The notes under the pieces are model-generated. The model was not told the origin of the DNA, ran no database searches, and saw nothing but the letters and a program-made list of their open reading frames with translations. Source: Bradyrhizobium sp. CCBAU 051011 (GTDB taxonomy: Bacteria > Pseudomonadota > Alphaproteobacteria > Rhizobiales > Xanthobacteraceae). From it: a stretch of 64,000 bases of DNA. The DNA is taken from NCBI RefSeq assembly GCF_009930815.1, contig NZ_CP022222.1, positions 7,048,501 to 7,112,500 on the forward strand. The letters are read 5' to 3'. The translations under genes were made by a program, and so were the position numbers. Below are positions 53,897-64,000 of the stretch, piece by piece. Numbering within the stretch: position 1 is the first letter of the stretch; every line of letters begins with the position of its first letter.

Positions 53897-54556
53897 GTGA
53901 AAAAGATTCTGCTGACCACCACCGGTTTGATCGCGTTTGGGATGGCGCCCGCGATCGCCGCCGATCTTCCCGCGCGGGCCTACACCAAGGCACCCGCCGC
54001 CGCGATTGCGATCAATAACTGGACCGGCTTCTACCTCGGCGCGATGGGCGGCTACGCCCAGGAGAATTCGTCGGGCATCGGCACGCTGAGCGGCGGATTC
54101 GCTGGCGGCACCGCCGGCTACAACTGGCAGATGGGCAACGTCGTCCTCGGTCTCGAAGCCGACGCCGCCTGGGCTGACGTGGGTGCGAACGTGGGCCTCT
54201 TCGGGGGTCTCGCCTCGGTCGACTACACGATTCGCTCGATGGGTACCGTTCGCGGCCGCGTCGGCTACGCCTTCGATCAGGTCCTCGTCTACGGCACCGG
54301 CGGCTACGCCTGGTCCGACAACCGCTTCACCGCGACCGCGCTCGGCGTGAGCGTCTCGGACGATCGCTTCCACTCGGGCTGGACCCTCGGCGCCGGTGTT
54401 GAGGTCATGTTCGCACCGAAATGGTCGGTCAAGGCCGAGTACCTCTATAAGAGCCTCGAAGGCGGTACCTACTTCGGCAACGCCGTCGCGGGCGGCGTTC
54501 AGGTCGGAACGATCAACCTGAACAGCGTTCAGGTCGGCGTGAACTATCACTTCTAA
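53897..54556 (+). CDS. outer-membrane beta-barrel protein (paralogue)
   Basis: Two hundred nineteen residues from GTG 53897 (AAAGGA upstream), MKKILLTTTGLIAFGMAPAI as signal, then AADLPARAYTKAPAAA and NWTGFYLGAMGGYAQ. The last strand NLNSVQVGVNYHF ends in Phe, the BAM signal. The barrel sequence matches the previous gene and that at 63452. Alternative ATG 53690 would run through the previous gene's terminator and is not credible. Confidence 0.92.
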   Translation: MKKILLTTTGLIAFGMAPAIAADLPARAYTKAPAAAIAINNWTGFYLGAMGGYAQENSSGIGTLSGGFAGGTAGYNWQMGNVVLGLEADAAWADVGANVGLFGGLASVDYTIRSMGTVRGRVGYAFDQVLVYGTGGYAWSDNRFTATALGVSVSDDRFHSGWTLGAGVEVMFAPKWSVKAEYLYKSLEGGTYFGNAVAGGVQVGTINLNSVQVGVNYHF

Positions 54557-54579
54557 GCTTTCTCAACTGAAGCTGCACG

Positions 54580-54618
54580 CGCCTCCGTTCCGAGACCCGG
54601 AACGGAGGCGTCTTGTTT
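54580..54618 (+). terminator. Rho-independent terminator
   Basis: CGCCTCCGTTCC and GGAACGGAGGCG form a perfect 12-bp stem, followed by TCTTGTTTT, 24 bases after the barrel gene. Confidence 0.92.
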
Positions 54619-54715
54619 TGAGTTCCGGCTCGCGCTGCTGACGGCTGCTGCCAAAACGTTGATGGCGCAAAACAATCCGTTGATGATTCGCGCGCGGCAC
54701 TGGATATTCCCTGCC

Positions 54716-54730
54716 GTTCTTCCTATGTTC
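54716..54730. promoter_or_regulatory. LexA (SOS) box upstream of uvrA
   Basis: GTTCTTCCTATGTTC is a perfect GTTC-N7-GTTC direct repeat, the alphaproteobacterial LexA site, 89 bases before the uvrA ATG. uvrA is a classic SOS gene, so the match is meaningful. Confidence 0.85.
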
Positions 54731-54819
54731 CGACTTTCACTCATCGGCGCCTGATCCCGGTTCGCTCCGGCAATGCGCGCCCAACGCGGCGCGCGACAAG
54801 CGTGCCTGGAAATGCCGAT

Positions 54820-57804
<2,985 letters not shown>

Positions 57805-57815
57805 CTCTTCGCAGC

Positions 57816-58367
57816 CTAATCTGCCGCGGTTGACGACAAGAACTCCGGCGGCACTCGATCCGTCAGCCAGACACCGTTGTCAGCGAGGTAGAACTTCATG
57901 CCACTCGCATGCATGGCTAGCGCGTCGATCTTAAAGATATGCGGCTTGCCATGTCGCGCACCCACACGACGGGCCGTCTCTTCATCGCGGGAGAGATGAA
58001 CCTGCTGGCGGGCCTGCGGCCTGAGCCCCTGTTCAAGTATTGCTTCCACAAACCGCGTCGCTGTCCCGTGATACAGCACCGGCGGCGGTTCTTTGGGCGA
58101 CAACCCGAGTTCAACGGACACAGAATGCCCCTGGGCTGCCCGAATGCGCAGCCCATCTGCCGAGACCGAAAATCGCTTCTTATCGCTTGTCTCGACGACG
58201 TGAAGCAGCTCTGTCCGGTCGAACTTCGTGCCGAGGGCACTGGCCTTGTCGATCAGTTCTCCGATGTTGGCCCACCCTTGGGAATCCAGCGCAAGCCCGA
58301 TCGCATCCGGCTTGTGACGCAGGACGAGACTCAAGAACTTGCTTAGCTGCGTTTGATCGATCGACAT
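57816..58367 (-). CDS. kptA: RNA 2'-phosphotransferase (Tpt1/KptA)
   Basis: One hundred eighty-three residues. The family removes 2'-phosphates from RNA using NAD+, forming ADP-ribose 1'',2''-cyclic phosphate. Seen: MSIDQTQLSKFLSLVLRHKP with the catalytic Arg17-His18, LYHGTATRFVEAILEQGL and HLSRDEETARRVGARHGKP. Bacterial KptA has no known tRNA-splicing partner. Starts at the family start MSIDQTQLSK. Probably transcribed with the small membrane gene 58383 upstream (15 bases). Confidence 0.92.
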   Translation of the reverse strand: MSIDQTQLSKFLSLVLRHKPDAIGLALDSQGWANIGELIDKASALGTKFDRTELLHVVETSDKKRFSVSADGLRIRAAQGHSVSVELGLSPKEPPPVLYHGTATRFVEAILEQGLRPQARQQVHLSRDEETARRVGARHGKPHIFKIDALAMHASGMKFYLADNGVWLTDRVPPEFLSSTAAD

Positions 58368-58382
58368 TCTACCTAAACAAGC

Positions 58383-58601
58383 TCAGTTGCCTGCTGAATT
58401 CCCGCGCTTCTCTAGCGACACTGCGATGCGTTCCAGAAAGACGTTCATCCGTCGGGTCTCCGCGACCTGTTGCTCGTAAAGCTCGGCCCAGTTGGCTCCG
58501 GACGGTCCACGTCCCCGATATCCCCTCGAAAGCCATAGCCACACCGCCATCAGCACTACGAACGGCAACCATGAGGCCGCTAACGCCATCCAATCATTCA
58601 T
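58383..58601 (-). CDS. small membrane-anchored coiled-coil protein
   Basis: Seventy-two residues from ATG 58601: MNDWMALAASWLPFVVLMAV and WLWLSRGYRGRG form a membrane segment, then ELYEQQVAETRRMNVFLERI, a helix. CGGAGA lies 9 bases upstream. Single-pass membrane protein with a cytosolic or periplasmic helix. Small operon with kptA. Role unknown. Confidence 0.6.
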   Translation of the reverse strand: MNDWMALAASWLPFVVLMAVWLWLSRGYRGRGPSGANWAELYEQQVAETRRMNVFLERIAVSLEKRGNSAGN

Positions 58602-58720
58602 AAGAAACGTCTCCGGTTTCACCGCGCGTCCGCGCATCTGCATGAGCAGCGGCGACTTGAATGCGACTGATGGCATAACGCAATGCGCTACGCAATCTTA
58701 CATTGATGATGACCTAAACG

Positions 58721-58796
58721 TGTAGGATGGGTAGAGCGCAGCGAAACCCATCACCTTCGCCAACGGTGGGTTTCGCTTCGCTCTACCCACCCTACG
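58721..58796. repeat. GTAGGATGGGTAGAGCG palindromic repeat
   Basis: GTAGGATGGGTAGAGCGCAG and CGCTTCGCTCTACCCACCCTAC pair over most of their length, with inner arms GCGAAACCCA and TGGGTTTCGC. It lies between the small gene and the propeller gene. A half-copy (GTAGGATGGGGGGAGCGCAG) lies at 61411-61440. Confidence 0.8.
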
Positions 58797-58809
58797 CAGT
58801 ACGCTCGCT

Positions 58810-59757
58810 CTACCGCCGCAAGAACCTTCCGAACGCGCGCGGCCCGTCGCCGACCTTGATCTCGCCTGTCACCTTGAGCTCGGCCGCATCGATCACGCTG
58901 ATCGAGTTGCTCTCCCAGTTCGCCACGATGACGCGCCTGCCATCCGCCGTCGCCGCGATTCCTTCCGGATAGTCGCCCACGGTGATGCGCTTGATCGGCG
59001 CCAGCGTGGCGAGATCGAACACGCTGACGGTGCCGTCGTACTGGTCGGTGACGAAGCCGCGGCCCTGGGCGAGCGCCACTGCATAGGGGCGCAAACCCGT
59101 CTTCACGCGTCCAATCTCCTTGTGTTCGGCGATGTCAATCACCGACACGTCGTTCGAGCCGACATTCGCTGTGTAGGCGCGCCGGCCCTCGGCATCGATC
59201 GTAATGCCAAACGGGCGCGTCCCGACCTTGACGACGGCCCGCCGCTCGCGCGTTGCGGTATCGATGACGGACACGCTGTCGGCGTCGCGGTCCGCCGAGA
59301 GCAGGAGCCGCCCGTCCGGCGTCACCGCGAGACCCGAGGGCGATGCGCCGACCGTGATATTTGCGATCACGCGCTGCTCCCTGGGATCGATCACCCGCAC
59401 CGCCGCGGCGTACCAGTCGGCGACATAGACGGTGGCGCCATCCGGCGTCACGGCGACACCGAGTGGGCCGCCGCCGACGTCGATCTTGCCGACGATCCGG
59501 CGTGCGGCGGCATCGATCACCGTCAGCGCCTTGATGTCCGGGCTCGTCACATAGGCGAAGCGTCCGTCCGGGGTGATCGCGACGCCCGCAGGCTTGCCGC
59601 CGATCGCGATGGTCGCGACCGGCCGCAAGGATGTGAGATCCACGACCGTCAGATTTTCGCTGAGCTGGTTGGTGACGAACGCCTCCTCGGCCCAGCCCTG
59701 CCCGGCGAAGGCGGAGCCGATGCCGGCGACGAGCGCCGCCAGGGCAACGGCCCGCAC
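58810..59757 (-). CDS. YncE-like periplasmic beta-propeller protein
   Basis: Three hundred fifteen residues. Signal MRAVALAALVAGIGSAFA, then seven repeats of about 42 residues of the YVTN type: VTNQLSENLTVVDLTSLRPV, PDGRFAYVTSPD, PDGATVYVADWY, ANVGSNDVSVIDIA and VANWESNSISVIDAA. Periplasmic scaffold; binding partner unknown. It overlaps nothing but starts 2 bases after the end of the SRPBCC gene, so a co-transcribed pair, perhaps related to a quinone- or cytochrome-linked oxidation module (inference). Confidence 0.9.
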   Translation of the reverse strand: MRAVALAALVAGIGSAFAGQGWAEEAFVTNQLSENLTVVDLTSLRPVATIAIGGKPAGVAITPDGRFAYVTSPDIKALTVIDAAARRIVGKIDVGGGPLGVAVTPDGATVYVADWYAAAVRVIDPREQRVIANITVGASPSGLAVTPDGRLLLSADRDADSVSVIDTATRERRAVVKVGTRPFGITIDAEGRRAYTANVGSNDVSVIDIAEHKEIGRVKTGLRPYAVALAQGRGFVTDQYDGTVSVFDLATLAPIKRITVGDYPEGIAATADGRRVIVANWESNSISVIDAAELKVTGEIKVGDGPRAFGRFLRR

Positions 59758-59759
59758 GA

Positions 59760-60302
59760 TCAGCTTCCGCTTTCGACCTTCTTCTTCAGCGCCTCGAGGC
59801 CCGCACGGTAGAGCCCGCTAACCGCTTTCACCGCGGCCGCATCGCTCAGCTCCGGCGGCGGATCGTTGTTGGGAAAGCCGCGATAGAATGCGCCGGCCCA
59901 CTCCAGGCTGCTCCCCTTGCCGTCGGCGCTAGGGGTGACCGTCAGGGTAGACGAATAGTTGGTGACCGGCAGCACCTTCACGTCGACGGCCGTGATCCGG
60001 TAGGAGTAGGTCATCTTCTCGGCATCGTACTTGTAGAGCTCCTCATCGACGGTCGCGCCATCAGCGAGCGTCAACCGCCGCGTGGCCTCGATCTCGTTGC
60101 CTTTCGCGCCCTCGGTCTTGCTGACCGGCTGCAGCCAGCTCATGTCCTGGAAATTGCCGATCACCGCCCACACCTTGGCCGGCGGCGCGTTGATCTCGAT
60201 CGATTCCCGCACCTTCTGGCGGGTTGGCCCGTGCGCCCAGGCGGTCCCCATCATCGCCAGCGCCATCACCACGGCGCCCACCCTCGCAATCGTCACGCTC
60301 AT
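59760..60302 (-). CDS. secreted SRPBCC-family protein
   Basis: One hundred eighty residues. Signal MSVTIARVGAVVMALAMMGT, then a START/Bet v 1-like fold: VRESIEINAPPAKVWAVIGN, FQDMSWLQPVSKTEG, and the C-terminal helix SGLYRAGLEALKKKVES. SRPBCC domains bind hydrophobic ligands. Exported ones are less usual. Directly upstream of the propeller gene (2-base gap). Start ATG 60302. Confidence 0.85.
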   Translation of the reverse strand: MSVTIARVGAVVMALAMMGTAWAHGPTRQKVRESIEINAPPAKVWAVIGNFQDMSWLQPVSKTEGAKGNEIEATRRLTLADGATVDEELYKYDAEKMTYSYRITAVDVKVLPVTNYSSTLTVTPSADGKGSSLEWAGAFYRGFPNNDPPPELSDAAAVKAVSGLYRAGLEALKKKVESGS

Positions 60303-60408
60303 GTCGTTTCCCCACTCTATTGTTGGCCCCGCGTCGGCGCGGTGGCGACATCGTCATGCATTTTCGCACTAAAAAAGGCTGGTTCGTGGCGCCGCCGGAC
60401 AGGATGCA

Positions 60409-60882
60409 ATGCCGTTTGCCGCGTTCGGTGTGAGCTTCTCCCCCGCGATGTACTGTTCGCCGCCGCAGATCGGATATCCCAACATTGTCGGTAACAACGT
60501 GGGCAACTGGGATGCCTCGACGGCGGCGCAGTCTTCGGTAACTCTTGCATTCACGAACCTGCAGACTGCAGCAGCATTTGCGCTGGTGAGCAACGATACA
60601 AGTTACACCCTTACGGCGCTGTTGGGCGGAAGCATCGTCGAAAGCTTCTCGACGAGCGTTGGTGCTACCGCCAATGATTTTTATGGATTTAGCGGCATCG
60701 CGTTCGATTCAATCAGGGTGACGTCGAACGACAACGATTTTTTTCTGATCGACAATGTGCAATTCGGCGCTGTCAGCGCCGTGCCTGAACCATCGACATG
60801 GGCCATGCTCATTCTGGGCTTTGCCGGTGTCGGCTACATGGCCTATAGGCGGCGCGGTCCCGCCGCTTCTGCCGTCGCCTGA
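60409..60882 (+). pseudogene. N-terminally truncated PEP-CTERM protein
   Basis: One hundred fifty-seven residues from ATG 60409, ending in a complete PEP-CTERM signal: [25 protein letters not shown] and a short basic tail. The middle ([40 protein letters not shown]) is the beta-sandwich of such proteins. An in-frame stop lies at 60370, and no signal peptide precedes the domain, although these proteins are normally exported. The start of the gene has therefore been lost, perhaps on insertion next to the divergent SRPBCC gene. Confidence 0.65.
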
Positions 60883-60991
60883 GCGTCGGTCTCGTCAGAG
60901 AGTAACAGAAAGCTCGTAACGCGGAATAGCGCAGGCTATTCCGCTTCCTTCGTTCGACCGCGCGGCGCGATTTCGTTCATCCCCGACGTCG

Positions 60992-61318
60992 CTACACCGT
61001 CCAATAGTGCGGATGCGGGCGCGAGCGATCGCCCCAATCGAAGGCCTCTTCATCGAGCTCGGACGGGCCCGCGCGCAAATCCTCCAGCGTCACGTCGGTC
61101 TGGTAGGCTTGGCGTGCGGAATCAAATCGGAGAGCGTCCCAGCGGATCGGACAGTGATGGTGGCTGCCGAGCAGCCCTCCGGTCTTGATCACGGCGTAGG
61201 CCACGGTTCCGCTCACCTTGTCGAGCATCAGCCGCTCGATCGAGCCGAGTTTCGTGCCATCGCGCCCGTACACGTTCACGCGCTCGACGCGATCGCTGGG
61301 CACCAGGGTATGAGGCAT
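60992..61318 (-). CDS. PRC-barrel domain protein
   Basis: One hundred eight residues. RVERVNVYGRDGTKLGSIER and LMLDKVSGTVAYAVIKTGG, then HHHCPIRWDALRFD, the PRC-barrel beta fold, and an acidic tail. The domain occurs in photosynthetic reaction-centre H and in stress-related small proteins. Probably RNA- or protein-binding. Start ATG 61318 has a purine-rich AAGGGAAAG-type region upstream. Confidence 0.88.
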   Translation of the reverse strand: MPHTLVPSDRVERVNVYGRDGTKLGSIERLMLDKVSGTVAYAVIKTGGLLGSHHHCPIRWDALRFDSARQAYQTDVTLEDLRAGPSELDEEAFDWGDRSRPHPHYWTV

Positions 61319-61489
61319 GGCGTCCTCCCTGCTTTCCCTTGTTCATTCGACATCATAGCACAAGCGGGCTCGGCGTGGCTGCCTCACCCTGCGACAAAGT
61401 CTGCAGTTGTGTAGGATGGGGGGAGCGCAGCGATACCCCTCGCGTCGCGCGAATGCCGGATTTCGGCGCGATCCCGCCCGACTTGGACA

Positions 61490-61729
61490 TCAACGCCGCG
61501 TGGTCGGATCATTGAGAAGCACCTCAAGAAAATAACGGCACGCCTCGTCTTCATCGGGAAACTCACGAAGGGCGTTCATATTTCCGCGCTCGTAATAATA
61601 GGTGCGCCAAACGCCTCCACTTCTTTCCAATCGATACTGCTCGTGGTCGGCCCCAATTCCCTCGACACTAAACGCGCGCGGCCGCACCCCACGGTCTGAC
61701 AAAATTCTTTGTAGTTCCGCGATGTCCAT
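61490..61729 (-). CDS. small hypothetical protein downstream of the ATPase
   Basis: Seventy-nine residues from ATG 61729: MDIAELQRILSDRGVRPRAF, then EQYRLERSGGVWRTYYYERG and DEDEACRYFLEVLLND. Mixed alpha/beta with aromatic patches, like a small immunity-type or cofactor-binding protein. It starts 13 bases after the ATPase stop, so the two form an operon. Function unknown. Confidence 0.65.
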   Translation of the reverse strand: MDIAELQRILSDRGVRPRAFSVEGIGADHEQYRLERSGGVWRTYYYERGNMNALREFPDEDEACRYFLEVLLNDPTTRR

Positions 61730-61742
61730 TAGGGCAACGCCC

Positions 61743-62519
61743 TCACTCCTCGATCGCCGCCTCGACGAACCCGTCCGGGTCATCGCAGAACTCGCGCAGG
61801 ACCTTGTAGTGGTCCGTCTCGCGCACCGCCACCGGCTCCAGCCCGTATTTCGTCAGCCGCAGCAACGTCGCGTTGGGATACGCCATCAGCATTGGTGCGT
61901 GCGTGGCCATGATGATCTGGCAATGGCCGACGTTCTCCATCCGTCGCATCAGTTTCAGAAACTCGATCTGCCGCGCCGGCGACAGCGCGGATTCTGGTTC
62001 GTCGAAGATGAAGATGCCCTGCCGCTGGCAACGCTCTTCGAAGAAACGCAGAAAGCCTTCGCCGTGGGAATGAGACAGGAAGTCCGGCGGAGGGCCTCCT
62101 CCCTTTGGATATTTCTGAGCCATCTCGTCTAAGTATCGGGCAACCGAGAAAAAGCTTTCGGCGCGGAAAAACCAGCCATTGGTGATTTTGGGTAGCCAGC
62201 TCGCCCGCAACGCGTTGGACAATTGTCCCCCCATTTTTTCCAACGCCCAGGAGTGGTCGACTGTCATGTACCCCTTGCCGCCGCCGGCTTCGTCATAGCC
62301 GGCGAGCACGGCGATGCCCTCGAGCAAGGTGGATTTGCCCGTCCCGTTCTCGCCGACGATGATGGTGATCGCCCGGTCAAAGCTCAGCTCGAAATCGTCG
62401 CGCAGCAACGGGAGGCAGAACGGATAGGCCTCGCGGTTGGTGATCCGTGACGGCTCGAGCCAGACGCGCTTGAGATACGGCGCCGGCAGGTTGATCGGAC
62501 GATTGCGTCGGGAGGCCAT
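61743..62519 (-). CDS. AAA/SMC-like ATP-binding protein
   Basis: Two hundred fifty-eight residues. Walker A GENGTGKST, signature-like SHSHGEGFLRFF, Walker B GIFIFDEPE with the catalytic Glu, and switch His in MATHAPMLM. It is the compact AAA_21/23-type ATPase with an ABC-like order, no coiled coil and no membrane part. Often a member of phage-defence, transport or chromosome-maintenance systems. Start ATG 62519 with CGGGAGGCC upstream. Followed by the 79-residue gene. Confidence 0.85.
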   Translation of the reverse strand: MASRRNRPINLPAPYLKRVWLEPSRITNREAYPFCLPLLRDDFELSFDRAITIIVGENGTGKSTLLEGIAVLAGYDEAGGGKGYMTVDHSWALEKMGGQLSNALRASWLPKITNGWFFRAESFFSVARYLDEMAQKYPKGGGPPPDFLSHSHGEGFLRFFEERCQRQGIFIFDEPESALSPARQIEFLKLMRRMENVGHCQIIMATHAPMLMAYPNATLLRLTKYGLEPVAVRETDHYKVLREFCDDPDGFVEAAIEE

Positions 62520-62584
62520 GAATTCGGTTCTCTGGAAACAAAGTCGTTCGTAACGGTTATACAGCCAATACCGTACAATCCTAG

Positions 62585-62923
62585 ATGGTACGCCACCCCG
62601 TGCAAAGCGCCACCTATGCAATCTTCCGCAACGCCATCCTCTCCGGGCAGCAGGTCGTCTGCCGCTACGGCGGCCGCGGCCGCGAACTCTGCCCGCATAT
62701 CATCGGCACCAATCGACGGGGCGAAGAGGTCGTGCTGGCCTGGCAGTTCGCCGGCGAAAGCAGTGGTCCGCTGCCGCAATGGCGCTGCCTGAAACTCGCC
62801 GAGGTCAGCAACGCCCGCACGCGCACAGGCCGCTGGCATGAGGGCAGCTCGCATCGCACGACACAGACTTGCGTCAGCGATATCGATCTCGACATCAACG
62901 TCCATGTGCGCCGGCGCAGGTGA
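62585..62923 (+). CDS. hypothetical Cys-containing protein
   Basis: One hundred twelve residues: SATYAIFRNAILSGQQVVC, GRGRELCPHIIGTNRRGEEV, WQFAGESSGPLPQWRCLKLA and an Arg-rich end. The pattern of Cys and beta strands resembles a WYL-type or SH3-like module. No signal. Start ATG 62585 is weak; the frame upstream is not informative. Divergent from the ATPase gene. Function unknown. Confidence 0.65.
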   Translation: MVRHPVQSATYAIFRNAILSGQQVVCRYGGRGRELCPHIIGTNRRGEEVVLAWQFAGESSGPLPQWRCLKLAEVSNARTRTGRWHEGSSHRTTQTCVSDIDLDINVHVRRRR

Positions 62924-62969
62924 GGCAATCGTTAGCAAACGTGTCGCGAGCTCGCGAAACTCTATCCAC

Positions 62970-63086
62970 CCGTCATTGCGAGCGAAGCGAAGCAATCCAT
63001 TGTCACCTCATGCGCGCAAAGATGGATTGCTTCGCGGAGCCTGTCATCGGGCGCGCATTCGCGCGACCCGTTGGCTCGCAATGACG
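62970..63086. repeat. CGTCATTGCGAGCGAAGCG palindromic repeat
   Basis: CGTCATTGCGAGCGAAGCGA and CTCGCAATGACG form the outer arms, AGCAATCCAT and ATGGATTGCT the next pair. It includes the 42-nt stretch shared in inverted orientation with 48206-48247. Confidence 0.85.
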
Positions 63087-63451
63087 TGGATAGGCCGGTG
63101 CGTACCAACATTCGCATGCGCGAACACAATGCCGATCGAACGCAATCGTGTCACCTCTCGCGCATTTCGAGAACGCATTCTGCGCCACACGTCGCCGCAT
63201 CGCTGTCGAAATAGCAACCTGCTCGCGCCAATGAGCGGACGTGCTTCGGTCCAATTTTTGCCGGCATACATGTCGTATGGTTAATCCTGCGAACGACGTT
63301 CTCACATCCGCACAAACGTCGCTTGCGGACGATTCTTTCGGGGCGCGTTCGCGCTCACTTCCAGAACCTTACGTCACCGTGCCGGTGCAATCGGTCCGCT
63401 CTTGGGGGCCTGCAGGGGATTATACGAGTGTTCAACTACAGGGGACAAACT
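63087..63451. other. leader and intergenic region, no gene seen
   Basis: No convincing frame. It carries the promoter of the third barrel gene. The last 20 bases include AGGGGAC, the ribosome site for ATG 63452. Confidence 0.45.
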
Positions 63452-64000
63452 ATGAAACGACTACTTCTAGCTGGTGCAGCCATTCTGTCGGCCGCCACCG
63501 CGGCCTCGGCCGCCGACCTGCGGGCGCGGCCCTACACGAAGGGTCCGGCGCCGGCGGTGGTGTCTCCGGCGTACAACTGGTCCGGCTTCTATATCGGCGC
63601 GATGGGCGGCTATGGCTGGGAGACTGATGCGGGCAGCGGCGGCTTCGGCGGCGGCACGATCGGCTACAACTGGCAATTCCCCGGCAGCCAGTTCGTCTTC
63701 GGTATCGAAGTCGACGCCGCCGGCGCCAGCATCAAGGACAGCGTCACCGAGGATCTTGGCGGCGGGCTTCTGGTCACCTCCGAAACCAAGATCAACTCAT
63801 TCGGCAGCGTGACCGGCCGCGCCGGTTTTGCGCTCGATGCAGCCCTGCTCTACGCCAAGGGCGGTTATGCCTGGGCCAACAACAAGGCCTCCATTTCAGC
63901 GATCGGGCAGACGTTCTCGGATAACCAGACTCATACGGGCTTCACCATCGGCGGCGGCCTCGAATACATGTTCACGCCGAACTGGTCGGCCAAGGGCGAG
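63452..64000 (+). CDS. outer-membrane beta-barrel protein (partial, cut by window end)
   Basis: One hundred eighty-three residues visible. Signal MKRLLLAGAAILSAATAASA, then ADLRARPYTKGPAPAV and YNWSGFYIGAMGGYGW, as in the two barrels at 52910 and 53897. Middle strands GTIGYNWQFPGSQFVFGIEVD and the Gly-rich loops match. The C-terminal strands lie beyond 64000. Start supported by AGGGGAC at 63439-63445. Confidence 0.92.
   Translation, partial: MKRLLLAGAAILSAATAASAADLRARPYTKGPAPAVVSPAYNWSGFYIGAMGGYGWETDAGSGGFGGGTIGYNWQFPGSQFVFGIEVDAAGASIKDSVTEDLGGGLLVTSETKINSFGSVTGRAGFALDAALLYAKGGYAWANNKASISAIGQTFSDNQTHTGFTIGGGLEYMFTPNWSAKGE

Overview
The window reads as chromosomal DNA of a Bradyrhizobium-like alphaproteobacterium (Nitrobacteraceae). 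The evidence is high GC with strong third-position bias, an ndvB-type beta-glucan synthase, Omp31/RopB-like outer-membrane barrels, an alphaproteobacterial LexA box (GTTC-N7-GTTC) at uvrA, and many rhizobial intergenic palindromic repeats. The species assignment is inferred from family resemblance and was not searched.

Layout. 1-3.6 kb: the end of an unknown protein, a GH17-GT2 cyclic beta-glucan synthase and tRNA-Lys(UUU). 3.6-11.8 kb: an accessory, decayed stretch holding frameshifted gene remnants, a dead IS5-family transposase, a 300-bp segment present twice, an orphan HEATH-motif protein, several micro-ORFs with one membrane segment, and a family of small secreted proteins built from a two-cysteine repeat. 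11.8-22.6 kb: a HWE-type histidine kinase with its response regulator, small secreted proteins, a formyltransferase-like protein, RidA, a DMT transporter, a secreted caspase-like protein, cysteine synthase and a BrnA-like protein. 22.6-37.4 kb: tgt, nhaA, a patatin lipoprotein with a TetR regulator and a PepSY protein linked by a shared operator-like palindrome, asd, an intact IS110-family element, a sugar-dehydrogenase-like beta-propeller protein, then queA, two cyclophilins and coaD.

37.4-48.3 kb: a GntR regulator divergent from a lyase and a Bug-type binding protein, a soluble GAF histidine kinase, a pair of Gre/Rnk-type proteins followed by a 32-residue membrane peptide, and several hypothetical proteins. 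48.3-58.4 kb: core DNA metabolism (gyrA, ssb, uvrA with its SOS box) with two outer-membrane barrels between ssb and uvrA, and kptA. 58.4-64 kb: a YncE-like propeller with an SRPBCC partner, a truncated PEP-CTERM gene, a PRC-barrel protein, an AAA ATPase with a small partner, and a third outer-membrane barrel cut by the window end.

Functional links: queA and tgt both serve queuosine modification of tRNA. gyrA, ssb and uvrA form a DNA topology and repair block. The patatin, TetR and PepSY genes look like one small regulon. No CRISPR array, prophage or complete known defence system was seen. The most unusual observations are the Tgt protein lacking all four usual zinc ligands, the two-cysteine secreted repeat family, the shared TetR-type operator, the candidate bridge RNA of the IS110 element and the overlapping micro-ORFs.
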